From NCBI GenBank assembly GCA_964591275.1, contig CAZQAE010000024.1:5734-69733 (forward strand): a DNA stretch of 64,000 bases, given 5' to 3'. Position 1 is the stretch's first letter. Each line of letters opens with the position of its first letter. The notes beneath the pieces were generated by a model, which had not been told where the DNA came from, searched no databases, and saw only the letters and a list, made by a program, of their open reading frames with translations. Origin of the DNA: G963674685 sp964591275 (GTDB lineage Bacteria; Lernaellota; Lernaellaia; JACKCT01). The position numbers and the translations under genes are program-made. Below, one piece after another: positions 16,847 through 25,769 of the stretch.

Positions 16847-17965
16847 CTATGCTTTCTTTTTCGCCCTCGCCTTTTTTGCCGGATGCGCTTCAAGCCAATG
16901 AATAATATGAGGATATACTTCAATCTCTGCTCGCAAGCCGCACAGAAGGTCGAAATGTCCATAGTGCTCAATGTGGCCGTATTCTTTGCCGAAAAAGGCC
17001 GTTTGATGGTCATCGCCAGGAAATAGCTTTCGTGTTTTCTCGCCGAGCTGCGGGGAAGCCTGGATGTCCTTGTCTCCGGCAAGCAGCAGCATCGGCGTTG
17101 TCACCTTCCCCGCCAGTTCCGTATAGATGGTTCGCCCATCAGCAGAGCGCAAACCGCCAGGGGTGAATAAGCTGGCCATCTGGTGAAACACCTTGCCGGT
17201 CGTATCGAACAATGCCGCGCCGTGAATCATCCTGGCCGCCTTTGGGGCGGTGTTTTTTGGATAGTAGTTGAACGCTTCAAACATGTTGTTTATTCGCCCG
17301 CAGAAAGGAGCGAATACTTTGCCAAAAACACCGGCGGGGATGCGACCGAATTTTCCGGCAATTCCCGCGTAAGGAATGAGCGGCTGATAATGAGAACCGG
17401 TATCCGTGTAATCGAGACCTGAGCCTGCGGAAATACCGCTCGCGATTTTCGGCGATCCATTTAAGGCACAATAGCAAAAGAGCAAAATCCCGCCCATGCT
17501 GTGACCGATCCAATGGAGGTTTTTATAGGACGATTTCGACAAAATATAATCCACAATGGCGGGATTATCTTTTTCGATATAATCATCCACGTTCCAATCC
17601 CAGTTTTTCTCGTGGAAATGTCCCGCGTGCTCTGAAGCATCTCGCCCACGCAGATCGCAGGACCAGACATCATAACCCTTCGCCGCCAGCCAAAGGGCCA
17701 GTGAAGGTACGGGATGTTTTTCGTTGCCGACATTCAGGTCAAATCCAATATGGCTGCAGGTCAGGCCGTGATGAAGAAATACCGGTTCAGAGCGCGGCTT
17801 TGCGCCCTGAGGGCGATATCGATGCAGCGCAAGTCGCCATCCGTCAGATGTCGTGATGAAATGCGTTTCATCCTGCCTTGTCCCGGTCGTATATTTTAGC
17901 TTTGAGAATAAATACAGGCCGGCAAGAATCGTTATGACAATGAGAATGCCGAAAATAATGCACAT
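16847..17965 (-). CDS. Membrane-anchored alpha/beta hydrolase (lipase-like)
   Basis: A protein of 372 residues. An N-terminal helix (about residues 2-20) is followed by an alpha/beta hydrolase fold: VFLHHGLTCSHIGFD, DVWSCDLRGRDASEHAG and the nucleophile elbow HWIGHSMGGIL (G-H-S-M-G). A candidate Asp lies in LLLAGDKDIQ and a candidate His in EYGHIEHYGHFDLL. The N-terminal region (TSDGWRLALHRYRP) resembles the acid-lipase-associated fold. The ATG at 17965 follows AAGGGGG. It probably hydrolyses an ester at the cytoplasmic membrane; substrate unknown. Confidence 0.87.
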   Translation of the reverse strand: MCIIFGILIVITILAGLYLFSKLKYTTGTRQDETHFITTSDGWRLALHRYRPQGAKPRSEPVFLHHGLTCSHIGFDLNVGNEKHPVPSLALWLAAKGYDVWSCDLRGRDASEHAGHFHEKNWDWNVDDYIEKDNPAIVDYILSKSSYKNLHWIGHSMGGILLFCYCALNGSPKIASGISAGSGLDYTDTGSHYQPLIPYAGIAGKFGRIPAGVFGKVFAPFCGRINNMFEAFNYYPKNTAPKAARMIHGAALFDTTGKVFHQMASLFTPGGLRSADGRTIYTELAGKVTTPMLLLAGDKDIQASPQLGEKTRKLFPGDDHQTAFFGKEYGHIEHYGHFDLLCGLRAEIEVYPHIIHWLEAHPAKKARAKKKA

Positions 17966-18116
17966 GTCAGCCCCCTTGAAATCCGAATACCTTTTATACG
18001 ATAGCGCCTAAAACGGCAAGATCAGACCCTGCGTGATTCTTGCTTGGAAGTACGCGAAGCAGTATTGTCCCACGGCAAAGGACTGCCAATATTTTCATGC
18101 ACGGATAATTTTAAAA

Positions 18117-19247
18117 ATGAATCAGCAAAGTGGAAAAAGTCATCCGATAGGCGCCAGATTGATTTTCCAACGTTTTCCAGGACTCGTGGGCAAATTGCCC
18201 TGGATGCCTATGGCGGATTTGCCAACGCCAGTTGAGCGCCTTGCGGAAACTGGAAAGCTCATTGGAGTCAAAGAGCTTTGGATCAAGCGAGACGAATTGA
18301 CTTCCGATCTATACGGCGGAAATAAACCCCGAAAATTTGAGTTTATTTTTGCCGAAGCCAGGCAGATGGGCAGAAACGCCATGCTCACGACGGGAGGCGC
18401 CGGAAGCAATCACGGAGCAGCGACAAGCTTGTTTTGCCGACGATATGGATTTGAGCCAATCCTGTCGCTTTGCCCGCAGCCTGTGCTCACGTGCGTGCGT
18501 CGAAATATCCTTGTCAACCAATCCCAACAGGCGAAGCTGATCTATTCTTCGAGTGAGGCCGCAAGTGTCATAAAAGCTATTGATATGCGTTTTCGTCCTG
18601 GATTTCAGGGAAAGACGCCGCCCTATTTCATGTATTTTGGCGGATCATCGACAATCGGCACTGTCGGATTCATTGAAGCCGGCCTGGAACTGGCAAAACA
18701 AATTGGCGAAGGCGCCCTGCCTTTGCCGCGCTATCTTTTCGTCACGACCGGCTCTTGCGGCACGCATGCGGGATTATTGCTTGGTTTGAAACTGGCCGGC
18801 ATCCCAACAGAGGTGATCGGCGTTAGCGTTGTGCCAAAAGCCGTAACGAATCGTTTCGTCGTCGCCTTCCACGCCAACCGCGCAATGCGTTTGTTGCGAA
18901 AGCTTGATCCTTCGATCCCAAAACTACGAATAGGAGCCTCGCAAGTCAGGCTCATCGACAACTTTTTTGGCGGACAATACGGTCGCCCGACGCCCGAATG
19001 CAAGGCGGCCATCAAACTGGCGGAAATGACTCAGGAGCTTTCGCTCGACCCAACATATACAGGAAAAACATTCGCCGCCATGACGGACTTTTTACAAAAG
19101 ATAGACATTGGCGACGAAACTGTTTTGTTTTGGCAAACACTCAACAACGTCGATTTATCCAAACATTATAACAGCGTATCGCTCGCCGATGTTCCGCCGA
19201 AAATGCAGCGCTATTTTAGCGAGGATCTATTCGACAGCGATCTTTGA
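18117..19247 (+). CDS. PLP-dependent ACC deaminase/D-cysteine desulfhydrase family protein
   Basis: A fold-type II PLP enzyme with family motifs LWIKRDELTSDLYGGNK (PLP Lys in GGNKPRK), TTGGAGSNHGAATSLF and FVTTGSCGTHAGLLLG (phosphate-binding loop). Members cleave 1-aminocyclopropane-1-carboxylate or D-cysteine; the substrate cannot be told from sequence. The frame is open from 18033 and the ATG at 18117 gives 376 residues. A later ATG at 18201 would still keep the domain. No clear ribosome site precedes either. If it degrades D-cysteine it would fit the sulfur theme of the region, but nothing here proves that. Confidence 0.85.
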   Translation: MNQQSGKSHPIGARLIFQRFPGLVGKLPWMPMADLPTPVERLAETGKLIGVKELWIKRDELTSDLYGGNKPRKFEFIFAEARQMGRNAMLTTGGAGSNHGAATSLFCRRYGFEPILSLCPQPVLTCVRRNILVNQSQQAKLIYSSSEAASVIKAIDMRFRPGFQGKTPPYFMYFGGSSTIGTVGFIEAGLELAKQIGEGALPLPRYLFVTTGSCGTHAGLLLGLKLAGIPTEVIGVSVVPKAVTNRFVVAFHANRAMRLLRKLDPSIPKLRIGASQVRLIDNFFGGQYGRPTPECKAAIKLAEMTQELSLDPTYTGKTFAAMTDFLQKIDIGDETVLFWQTLNNVDLSKHYNSVSLADVPPKMQRYFSEDLFDSDL

Positions 19248-19500
19248 TAGAGGTGCGAGGCGACCTGGATCGCCTGTTGCGGACCCTTAAAAACAGCAAT
19301 CCCGACCGACTCCAAGCCCAACTGAAAATCTGTCAGCAGATCATTTCGACCGCCAAGATAACAGGCCATGATCGGTTTATCCGGCCACGCTGCTTTGATG
19401 GTCCGAAAACCCCGGCGACGTCGAAAGCGCCTTCTTCCAGCAGTACGTGAATGTTCTCCATAAAATTCATCGCGCCAAACTTATAGCGAATATCTTTTTA
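19245..19500 (-). pseudogene. Decayed fragment of an NDP-forming acyl-CoA synthetase
   Basis: On the minus strand two different frames give adjoining pieces of one protein. Upstream piece: YKFGAMNFMENIHVLLEEG then AFDVAGVF. Downstream piece: TIKAAWPDKPIMACYLGG, then LGLESVGIAVFKGPQQ. This matches the succinyl-CoA-ligase-like part of ADP-forming acetyl-CoA synthetases, where 'PV.AC..GG' is followed by '..L...GIPVF..PE.A'. A frameshift near 19410, a stop upstream and no room for the other domains mark it as a remnant. It abuts the 3' end of the PLP gene. Confidence 0.6.
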
Positions 19501-19635
19501 ATGGATTGCCACGCTATTCGATAAGCCTGACAACTCATTTTTCGTGGGCGCGCATCGGCAAAAACATTGCCACCTTTCACTTTCAGGACTAACATAACTT
19601 CGCCAATGAGGAAGCGAATACTATCAGGGACTGCC

Positions 19636-21525
19636 ATGAATCAACACGCAACCAAAGAGCTACGATTGAAAAGGGCGCAGGCTATCGCCGACGCCGGCGG
19701 AATAGAAAAAGCTATCGAGCAAGGCGCGCTGCCGCAACACATAAACACGACATTGTCCGAAACCGTCGTGCTGGGACTGATGCGCCAAAATGTGCGAAAG
19801 TTCATCGTGGTGCTCGGGCATGGCTCGACAGAGATCGGCGAAGTGTTGAACATCTACGAAAGCTGCGAGCTCGTCAAAAGCTACGCCGTCCGAAACGAAG
19901 TTGCCGCCAGCCATGCCGCCACGGCTCTTGCCTGGACCACAGGCGAAAAAGCGGCTGTCGTCACTTCGATCGGACCGGGAGCACTGCATGCGCTGGCGGG
20001 TTCCCTGGCCCCGGCCAGCAACGGGATCGGCGTATGGTATCTTTTCGGCGACGAATCGACGGAGGACGAAGGTCCCAACATGCAGCAGATCCCAAAGTAC
20101 GAGCAGCACTCTTTTCTGAAGCTGTGCTCGGCAATGGGCGAAGCGTATTCACTGCACACGCCCGAAGCGGTCGGAACGGCGCTGCGTCGCGGCCTGCATC
20201 GCGTGGACGATCCGCATTTCGCAGGCCCCTTCTACCTACTTCTTCCCCTCAACACGCAGCCCGCAGCCCTTCCCAATTTCAACATCGATGAGCTTCCCGT
20301 CGGTTCACCGTCTTCGCTCGGCGCGGCCAGTGATGATGCGGCCTATGAATCGGCCTCCGATATCATTGGAAATGCGGAGCGCATCGTGGTCAAAGTCGGC
20401 GGCGGCGCTGCGCACGCCAGTCGGCAACTGGCGGAGTTTCTCGACCTTGTCGATGGTGTTGCAGTTCTGAGTCCACGCCTGACAGGCGCCCTGCCCTATA
20501 AGAATCAAAGAAACATGACGGTTGGCGGCTCGAAGGGATCGATCTGCGGCAACTTCGCTATGGAAGAAGCCGATCTGCTGGTCGCCATTGGCACGCGCGC
20601 CGTTTGTCAATCCGATTCCTCGCGCACCGGATATCCAAAAGTCCGGCACGTCATTAACATCAACACCGATGCCCGAGCCGCCATGCACTACAGCCACACG
20701 ACGGCGCTTGTTGGAAACGCGGCCCCCACTCTCGACAAGCTCATGGACCTCTTGCGCGCAAAGGAGATCTCGCCGCCGAAAAGAGCATCGGAATGGATGC
20801 GCCAGTGCAGTCATAAGCGCCGTGAATGGGAAGACTTTAAAAACGAACGTTTTAAGAATCCAACCCTTTATGATGAAACGTGGCAATGCGAAGTTCTCAC
20901 GCAACCGGCGGCCATAAAAATTGCCACGGACTGGGCCAGACGCGCGGGCGCTAAATCATTTTTCGACGCGGGCGACGTGCAGGCCAATGGTTTTCAAATC
21001 GTCGAAGATGAGCGAATCGGCCAGTCATACAACGAAACGGGCGCCAGCTACATGGGTTTCGGCGTTTCAGCCTTGTTGGCTTCCGCGCTGGCCGACGAAA
21101 ATTTCTATGGTCTTGCGATAACGGGCGATGGCTCCTTTATGATGAATCCACAAATTCTCATCGACGGCGTCGAGCACGGCGCCACCGGCTGCATTCTTCT
21201 GCTGGACAATCGCCGCATGGCCGCCATCTCCTCCCTTCAAAACGCGCAGTACGGAAGCGAATACGCAACGAGCGACAGCGTTGAAGTGGATTACTCGGCG
21301 ATGGCCAAATCATTTCGAGGCATCTTTGCGACGCACGGCGGATTTTCCCCCGCAACACTAAAGAAAGCACTTAACGCCGCGTTTCAACACAAGGGGCTGT
21401 CGTTGATTCATCTTCCTGTGTACTACGGTCCCAATCCCCTCGGTGGTCTGGGCGCTTATGGTCGATGGAACGTCGGGAATTGGGTCCAGGACACGCAGAA
21501 TTCGCGCCATAAGATCGGCTTGTAG
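19636..21525 (+). CDS. ThDP-dependent enzyme, acetolactate-synthase/IolD-like
   Basis: A protein of 629 residues with the three ThDP-enzyme domains. The N-terminal Pyr domain has the activating Glu in YAVRNEVAASHAATALAW and the loop TSIGPGALHALAG. The middle domain has VKVGGGAAHASRQLAEFLD. The C-terminal PP domain has the ThDP/Mg motif ITGDGSFMMNPQILIDGVEH...LLLDNRRM. TSIGPGA and the length recall IolD, but I cannot assign the substrate. The ATG at 19636 follows CAGGGACTGCC. An IlvD/Edd dehydratase follows after 37 nt, so the two probably act on the same branched or sugar-derived acid. Confidence 0.85.
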   Translation: MNQHATKELRLKRAQAIADAGGIEKAIEQGALPQHINTTLSETVVLGLMRQNVRKFIVVLGHGSTEIGEVLNIYESCELVKSYAVRNEVAASHAATALAWTTGEKAAVVTSIGPGALHALAGSLAPASNGIGVWYLFGDESTEDEGPNMQQIPKYEQHSFLKLCSAMGEAYSLHTPEAVGTALRRGLHRVDDPHFAGPFYLLLPLNTQPAALPNFNIDELPVGSPSSLGAASDDAAYESASDIIGNAERIVVKVGGGAAHASRQLAEFLDLVDGVAVLSPRLTGALPYKNQRNMTVGGSKGSICGNFAMEEADLLVAIGTRAVCQSDSSRTGYPKVRHVININTDARAAMHYSHTTALVGNAAPTLDKLMDLLRAKEISPPKRASEWMRQCSHKRREWEDFKNERFKNPTLYDETWQCEVLTQPAAIKIATDWARRAGAKSFFDAGDVQANGFQIVEDERIGQSYNETGASYMGFGVSALLASALADENFYGLAITGDGSFMMNPQILIDGVEHGATGCILLLDNRRMAAISSLQNAQYGSEYATSDSVEVDYSAMAKSFRGIFATHGGFSPATLKKALNAAFQHKGLSLIHLPVYYGPNPLGGLGAYGRWNVGNWVQDTQNSRHKIGL

Positions 21526-21562
21526 AAAAAAGTATTTCCCTAAATCAAATGAGGCATTCGTC

Positions 21563-23284
21563 ATGAAAAGCGATGACAATACAAAAGGCATTTTCCGCAA
21601 TCTGGCATCCTACGGCGACGCTGAGTTCAGCAAATATCTGCGCCGGGCATTCCTCGCCTCGATGGGACTGGATGCGAAGGATCTGGATCGTCCCATCATC
21701 GGCATCGCCGACACATCCTCCGACTACGTTACCTGCCACCGGGAAATGCCCGAGATTGTGCAGGCCGTCAAACGGGGCGTTTTCGAAGCGGGTGGATTCC
21801 CCTTCGTTTTCCCGACCTGCAGCCTCCACGAGATTCTCATTTCCCCCACGACAATGCTCTACCGCAACCTGATGGCGATGGAAACCGAAGAGATGATCCG
21901 CGCACAGCCCATGGACGCCGTTGTCCTGGTCGGCGGATGCGACAAAACCGTTCCGGCGCAGCTCATGGCCGCGGCTTCCGTGGATATTCCGGTGGTCAGC
22001 GTGATCACTGGACCAATGATCACGGGACACTGGAAAGGCGAACGGCTTGGCGCCTGCACAGACTGCCGCGCAAATTGGGCCAAGTATCGCGCAGGAGAAC
22101 TGAATCAAAACGAAATCTCCGAAATCGAGCAAAACCTGTGCCCCACCGGAGGCACGTGCATGGTCATGGGAACAGCCTCGACGATGGCTTGCCTGACGGA
22201 AACCCTTGGCCTAATGCTGCCGGGAGGAGCGACGCCGCCATCGGTGACCGGCAAGCGCTTAAACCATGCCGCCGCCTCGGGACGCCGCGCCGTGGAACTG
22301 GCTCGCAATCCGGTCACGGCGAAAGATATTTTAACCCCTGGCGCTTTTCGCAATGCGCTGACCGTCCTGATTGCGCTGGGCGGGTCCACAAACGCCATCA
22401 TTCATTTAACAGCCATCGCACGACGCGTCGGTATTATTTTAACGCCTGGGGACCTGCAAAAAGCCTCAGAGAAAACGCCTTTATTGGTCAACTGCAAACC
22501 CGCCGGCGAAGGATACTTAGAAGATATGGATCGCGCAGGCGGCGTTCCCGTTCTGTTGAAAGCTCTTGCGCCGCTTCTGGACCTGGAAACCCAAGGGGTC
22601 GCCGGTAAAACCCTTGGCGCATTGCTTGATGAAGTTTCCGAACCCGGCGAATGGCAGAATACGATTCGCACCCTGGAAAATCCTCTTGGCCCTGTCGGAT
22701 CACTGACGACGTTGTCAGGGTCCCTGGCACCTAATGGCGCCATCATTAAAAGCGCCGCAGCCACTGCAGAACTGATGAAGCATAGAGGTCCCGCCGCAGT
22801 TTTTGAGTCGCCGGAGGATGTGGCCGAGCGTATTGATGACCCAAGCCTTGCCCTGACACCCAATCACGTCCTGGTTATGCGCAACGCAGGCCCCATCGCT
22901 GCGGGAATGCCCGAGGCCGGAGCAATTCCCATTCCCCAATACCTTGCAGCCAAGGGCGTCAAGGACATGGTCCGAGTTTCCGATGCGCGCATGAGCGGCA
23001 CGGCCTACGGCACGATTGTTTTACACTGCAGCCCCGAGGCCGTGGCGGGCGGTCCGTTGGCCCTTGTTCGCAATGGAGACATGATCGAACTCGATGTCAA
23101 AAACCGCCGAATCGATCTGCTGGTGGAGAAATCCGAACTGGCGAAAAGGCCCAAGATCGCAAAAGCCAAAGATGCCCCCACACGCGGATATCGCCTTTTG
23201 CACCATCGCCACGTGCTGCAAGCGCACTTGGGCGCCGATTTCGATTTCATGGCTCCGGTGAACAAAGTTGAATCGCCTCAATAA
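21563..23284 (+). CDS. IlvD/Edd-family dehydratase
   Basis: A protein of 573 residues that dehydrates 2,3-dihydroxy or sugar acids to 2-keto acids through an Fe-S cluster. Cluster and active-site motifs are DSYVTCHREMPE-like near residue 50, VLVGGCDKTVPAQLM, ACTDCRANW, CPTGGTCMVMGTASTMA and the C-terminal DARMSGTAYGTIVLHCSPE. The family includes dihydroxy-acid dehydratase and aldonate dehydratases; spacing of the cysteines and the ThDP-enzyme neighbour make a sugar-acid route as likely as branched-chain synthesis. The ATG at 21563 follows GAGG; the longer open frame from 21443 overlaps the previous gene. Confidence 0.88.
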   Translation: MKSDDNTKGIFRNLASYGDAEFSKYLRRAFLASMGLDAKDLDRPIIGIADTSSDYVTCHREMPEIVQAVKRGVFEAGGFPFVFPTCSLHEILISPTTMLYRNLMAMETEEMIRAQPMDAVVLVGGCDKTVPAQLMAAASVDIPVVSVITGPMITGHWKGERLGACTDCRANWAKYRAGELNQNEISEIEQNLCPTGGTCMVMGTASTMACLTETLGLMLPGGATPPSVTGKRLNHAAASGRRAVELARNPVTAKDILTPGAFRNALTVLIALGGSTNAIIHLTAIARRVGIILTPGDLQKASEKTPLLVNCKPAGEGYLEDMDRAGGVPVLLKALAPLLDLETQGVAGKTLGALLDEVSEPGEWQNTIRTLENPLGPVGSLTTLSGSLAPNGAIIKSAAATAELMKHRGPAAVFESPEDVAERIDDPSLALTPNHVLVMRNAGPIAAGMPEAGAIPIPQYLAAKGVKDMVRVSDARMSGTAYGTIVLHCSPEAVAGGPLALVRNGDMIELDVKNRRIDLLVEKSELAKRPKIAKAKDAPTRGYRLLHHRHVLQAHLGADFDFMAPVNKVESPQ

Positions 23285-23301
23285 TCACCACGTGGGTTAA
23301 G

Positions 23302-23354
23302 CACTTTTTGTAGTTGGAAAGTTATATAATTTTGTTATAGTCGGGGGCGACTAT
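23302..23354 (+). promoter_or_regulatory. Promoter with perfect -10 and a hairpin at the predicted start site, DUF2339 operon
   Basis: TATAAT at 23325-23330 is a perfect -10; the matching -35 (near 23302-23307, cacttt) is weak. A perfect 7-bp dyad ATAGTCG-GGGG-CGACTAT (23337-23354) begins at the predicted transcription start, 30 nt before the ATG at 23385. It may be an operator or a 5' UTR hairpin. No T-run follows. Confidence 0.4.
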
Positions 23355-23384
23355 GTGCAAACACTTCTAACAGGGAGCCAAACC

Positions 23385-25769
23385 ATGTTTCCAGTGATTG
23401 TCCTGGGTATTTTTATCATTTTGTTGGCGGTCTCCGGCGGCGCCCTTGGTTTTATCGCCATCTATAAGCTCCGCAATACGGATAACAAACTGGATACCTT
23501 ACACCGTATTGTCAGCGGACAAAGCGCATCTATTGGCAAACTTCAATCCGCTATTTCCGCGATTCATTCTAAGCTCGAAGCTCCTGAAAAATCTGCAATA
23601 ACTGTTGATAAGCCTGCGGACAAACCTGTTGAAATCCCTGTTGAATCCACAAGGGATAAACTTGTGGAAGACTTTGTGGATAAACCTGTGGACGAACAAA
23701 CACCGGCGGAATTCATTCCGACGGGCATTCCGATTTATAGCAAGAAAGCTACAGAGCCTCCGGCGCTCAAACATGGCGCGATGAGCAAGCCTTTTTTCAA
23801 CGTCGAATGGATCGAGGAGAATATCGGCAAACGCTGGATGACCTGGGCCGGAACTCTGCTTCTGGTCATAGCAACGGGTTTCTTTCTCAAATATGCTTTT
23901 GAAAACGATTGGATCGGGCCCAGCGCCCGCGTAATTATGGGAGTCGTTTTCGGGATAGCCTTAATCGTGTGCGGCGACAACTTCACCAGGCGAAAGATGC
24001 GCATCCTCGGCCAAAGCCTGATCGGCGGCGGTCTGGCCGTTTTGTATATGTCCACTTTTGCCGCCTTTTCCTTCTACGATCTCCTCCACCGCGACTATGC
24101 TTTTATCCTCATGATCCTGGTGACGGCTTCCGGCGTGGGAATGGCAATCATGCACAACGCCAAAAGCATCGCCTTCATGGCCACGCTGGGCGGTTTTCTC
24201 ACGCCTGTTATGATCTCTACAGGTTCAGCCAACCGAGATGCCCTCATGGCCTATATCGTCTTGCTCGACCTGGGTGTGATCGCTGTCGCCTTTTTCCGCA
24301 AATGGCGCGCCCTGGATATCCTCGCTTTCGTCGGCACCACCGTGCTTTTCACGGCATGGCATGAAACTCACTATCGCATAGCCGATCAAATGCCGGCTGT
24401 GTTCTGGTTGTCGGCGATATTTTTGATATTTTTGCTTCTTCCTTTTATTCATCACCTGCGCAAAGAAACGCCGATCGCCGTCGAACGCTTTGTCATGTCG
24501 ATTGCCAACGCAACCTTTTATTTCGGATTCGCCTACGTCATTCTCAAAAGCGACCACAGGCATCTCCTGGGCTTCATCGCCCTCGGAATGTCGGCATCCT
24601 ATATCGTCATGGGAACACTGACTCGCCGTCGCCTGGCTTCGGATGTCAACTCGCTGTTCAGTTTCGTGACGATGGCGGTCGCGCTGCTCACGCTGGCCAT
24701 TCCATTGCAGTTGAAATTGCACGGCATAACGCTGATGTGGGCGGTCGAAGCCCCGGTCCTAATCTATTTGGGATATCGCTTCCGATACTTGCCGACACGG
24801 ATTTTCGGCCTCATCGTTCTATGCATCGCAACAGGCCGTATTTTCACATCTCACTGGCCTTTGCATGTTGAGCAATTTACTCCCATTTTCAACAAAAACT
24901 TCGCTGGCGCGATTTTCGTAGCGGTCGCTATCTTTGTCAGTTGGTACATTCATAAACATTTCAAGGATCGGGCTACTGAAATTGATTCACCGATAAAAAT
25001 TAGCCTTCCCATCGCCGGCGGCTTCCTGGCGCTTGTGCTCTTTCAATTTGAAATCGGCATCTGGCTAAGCAACTACTACGCGGGGACTGGTTCCAAATAC
25101 TTCTTCCAATGCGTTATAATTGCTATTTGGGCGGTCGGCGCACTGGCATATCTGCACATCGGCCATTACACAAAGAGTCGCGCCGCGCGGCTTTCCGGGC
25201 TCCTCCCGCTGGCAGTATCGATGCTGCTGGCTTTTGCGGCCTATTATGACGGCGCGCGATTGAATCTCCAGCTTTTCCTCAACTACCGCTTCGCCGCCTC
25301 GCTCCTTGCAACATTGACGATCCTTAACTACGCCATCGTTTATCACAAAGCGAAATCGGATTCGCCATCCAAAGGAATTGGTTTATTTCAACTGACAAGC
25401 GGGGCTTTCGGAATAATACTACTCATTCTTATCAGCACTGAGGTATACTTGTTCAGCCATAGGATTGCCTCTGATTACCACGCCGCCGACTGGTCCGCCC
25501 TCATGGGCCTAAGTCTCGTCTGGGGCGCCTATGCCACCTCAATGTTGATTCTCGGCTTCTGGAAACGAGTGCGTGCGTTGCGCTTGGCGGCTCTAGCATT
25601 ATACGGCCTAACAGCCCTCAAACTGATATTGGTTGACATGTCCCAAATCGGGCAGATTTATCGTATCATTTCATTTTTTGTCATCGGTGCCCTGATGATC
25701 GCCGCCGCGTACCTCTACAACAAACTGGAAAGTCGTCTCCAACAAGAAACACGTGAGATAAAATCATGA
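23385..25769 (+). CDS. DUF2339 polytopic membrane protein
   Basis: A protein of 794 residues from the ATG at 23385, which follows CAGGGAGCCAAACC. One N-terminal helix is followed by a coiled-coil-like stretch (about residues 35-70), a Lys/Pro/Asp-rich linker with repeated DKP motifs (about 75-120), the family hallmark WIEENIGKRWMTWAGTLLL and then some twenty more hydrophobic helices. DUF2339 proteins are of unknown function and usually sit beside DUF3999, as here: the next gene overlaps by 4 bp. Confidence 0.9.
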   Translation: MFPVIVLGIFIILLAVSGGALGFIAIYKLRNTDNKLDTLHRIVSGQSASIGKLQSAISAIHSKLEAPEKSAITVDKPADKPVEIPVESTRDKLVEDFVDKPVDEQTPAEFIPTGIPIYSKKATEPPALKHGAMSKPFFNVEWIEENIGKRWMTWAGTLLLVIATGFFLKYAFENDWIGPSARVIMGVVFGIALIVCGDNFTRRKMRILGQSLIGGGLAVLYMSTFAAFSFYDLLHRDYAFILMILVTASGVGMAIMHNAKSIAFMATLGGFLTPVMISTGSANRDALMAYIVLLDLGVIAVAFFRKWRALDILAFVGTTVLFTAWHETHYRIADQMPAVFWLSAIFLIFLLLPFIHHLRKETPIAVERFVMSIANATFYFGFAYVILKSDHRHLLGFIALGMSASYIVMGTLTRRRLASDVNSLFSFVTMAVALLTLAIPLQLKLHGITLMWAVEAPVLIYLGYRFRYLPTRIFGLIVLCIATGRIFTSHWPLHVEQFTPIFNKNFAGAIFVAVAIFVSWYIHKHFKDRATEIDSPIKISLPIAGGFLALVLFQFEIGIWLSNYYAGTGSKYFFQCVIIAIWAVGALAYLHIGHYTKSRAARLSGLLPLAVSMLLAFAAYYDGARLNLQLFLNYRFAASLLATLTILNYAIVYHKAKSDSPSKGIGLFQLTSGAFGIILLILISTEVYLFSHRIASDYHAADWSALMGLSLVWGAYATSMLILGFWKRVRALRLAALALYGLTALKLILVDMSQIGQIYRIISFFVIGALMIAAAYLYNKLESRLQQETREIKS

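Noticed and set aside
18033..18116. Upstream extension of the PLP enzyme gene
   Set aside because: The extra residues lack family similarity and no ribosome site precedes the upstream start codon.
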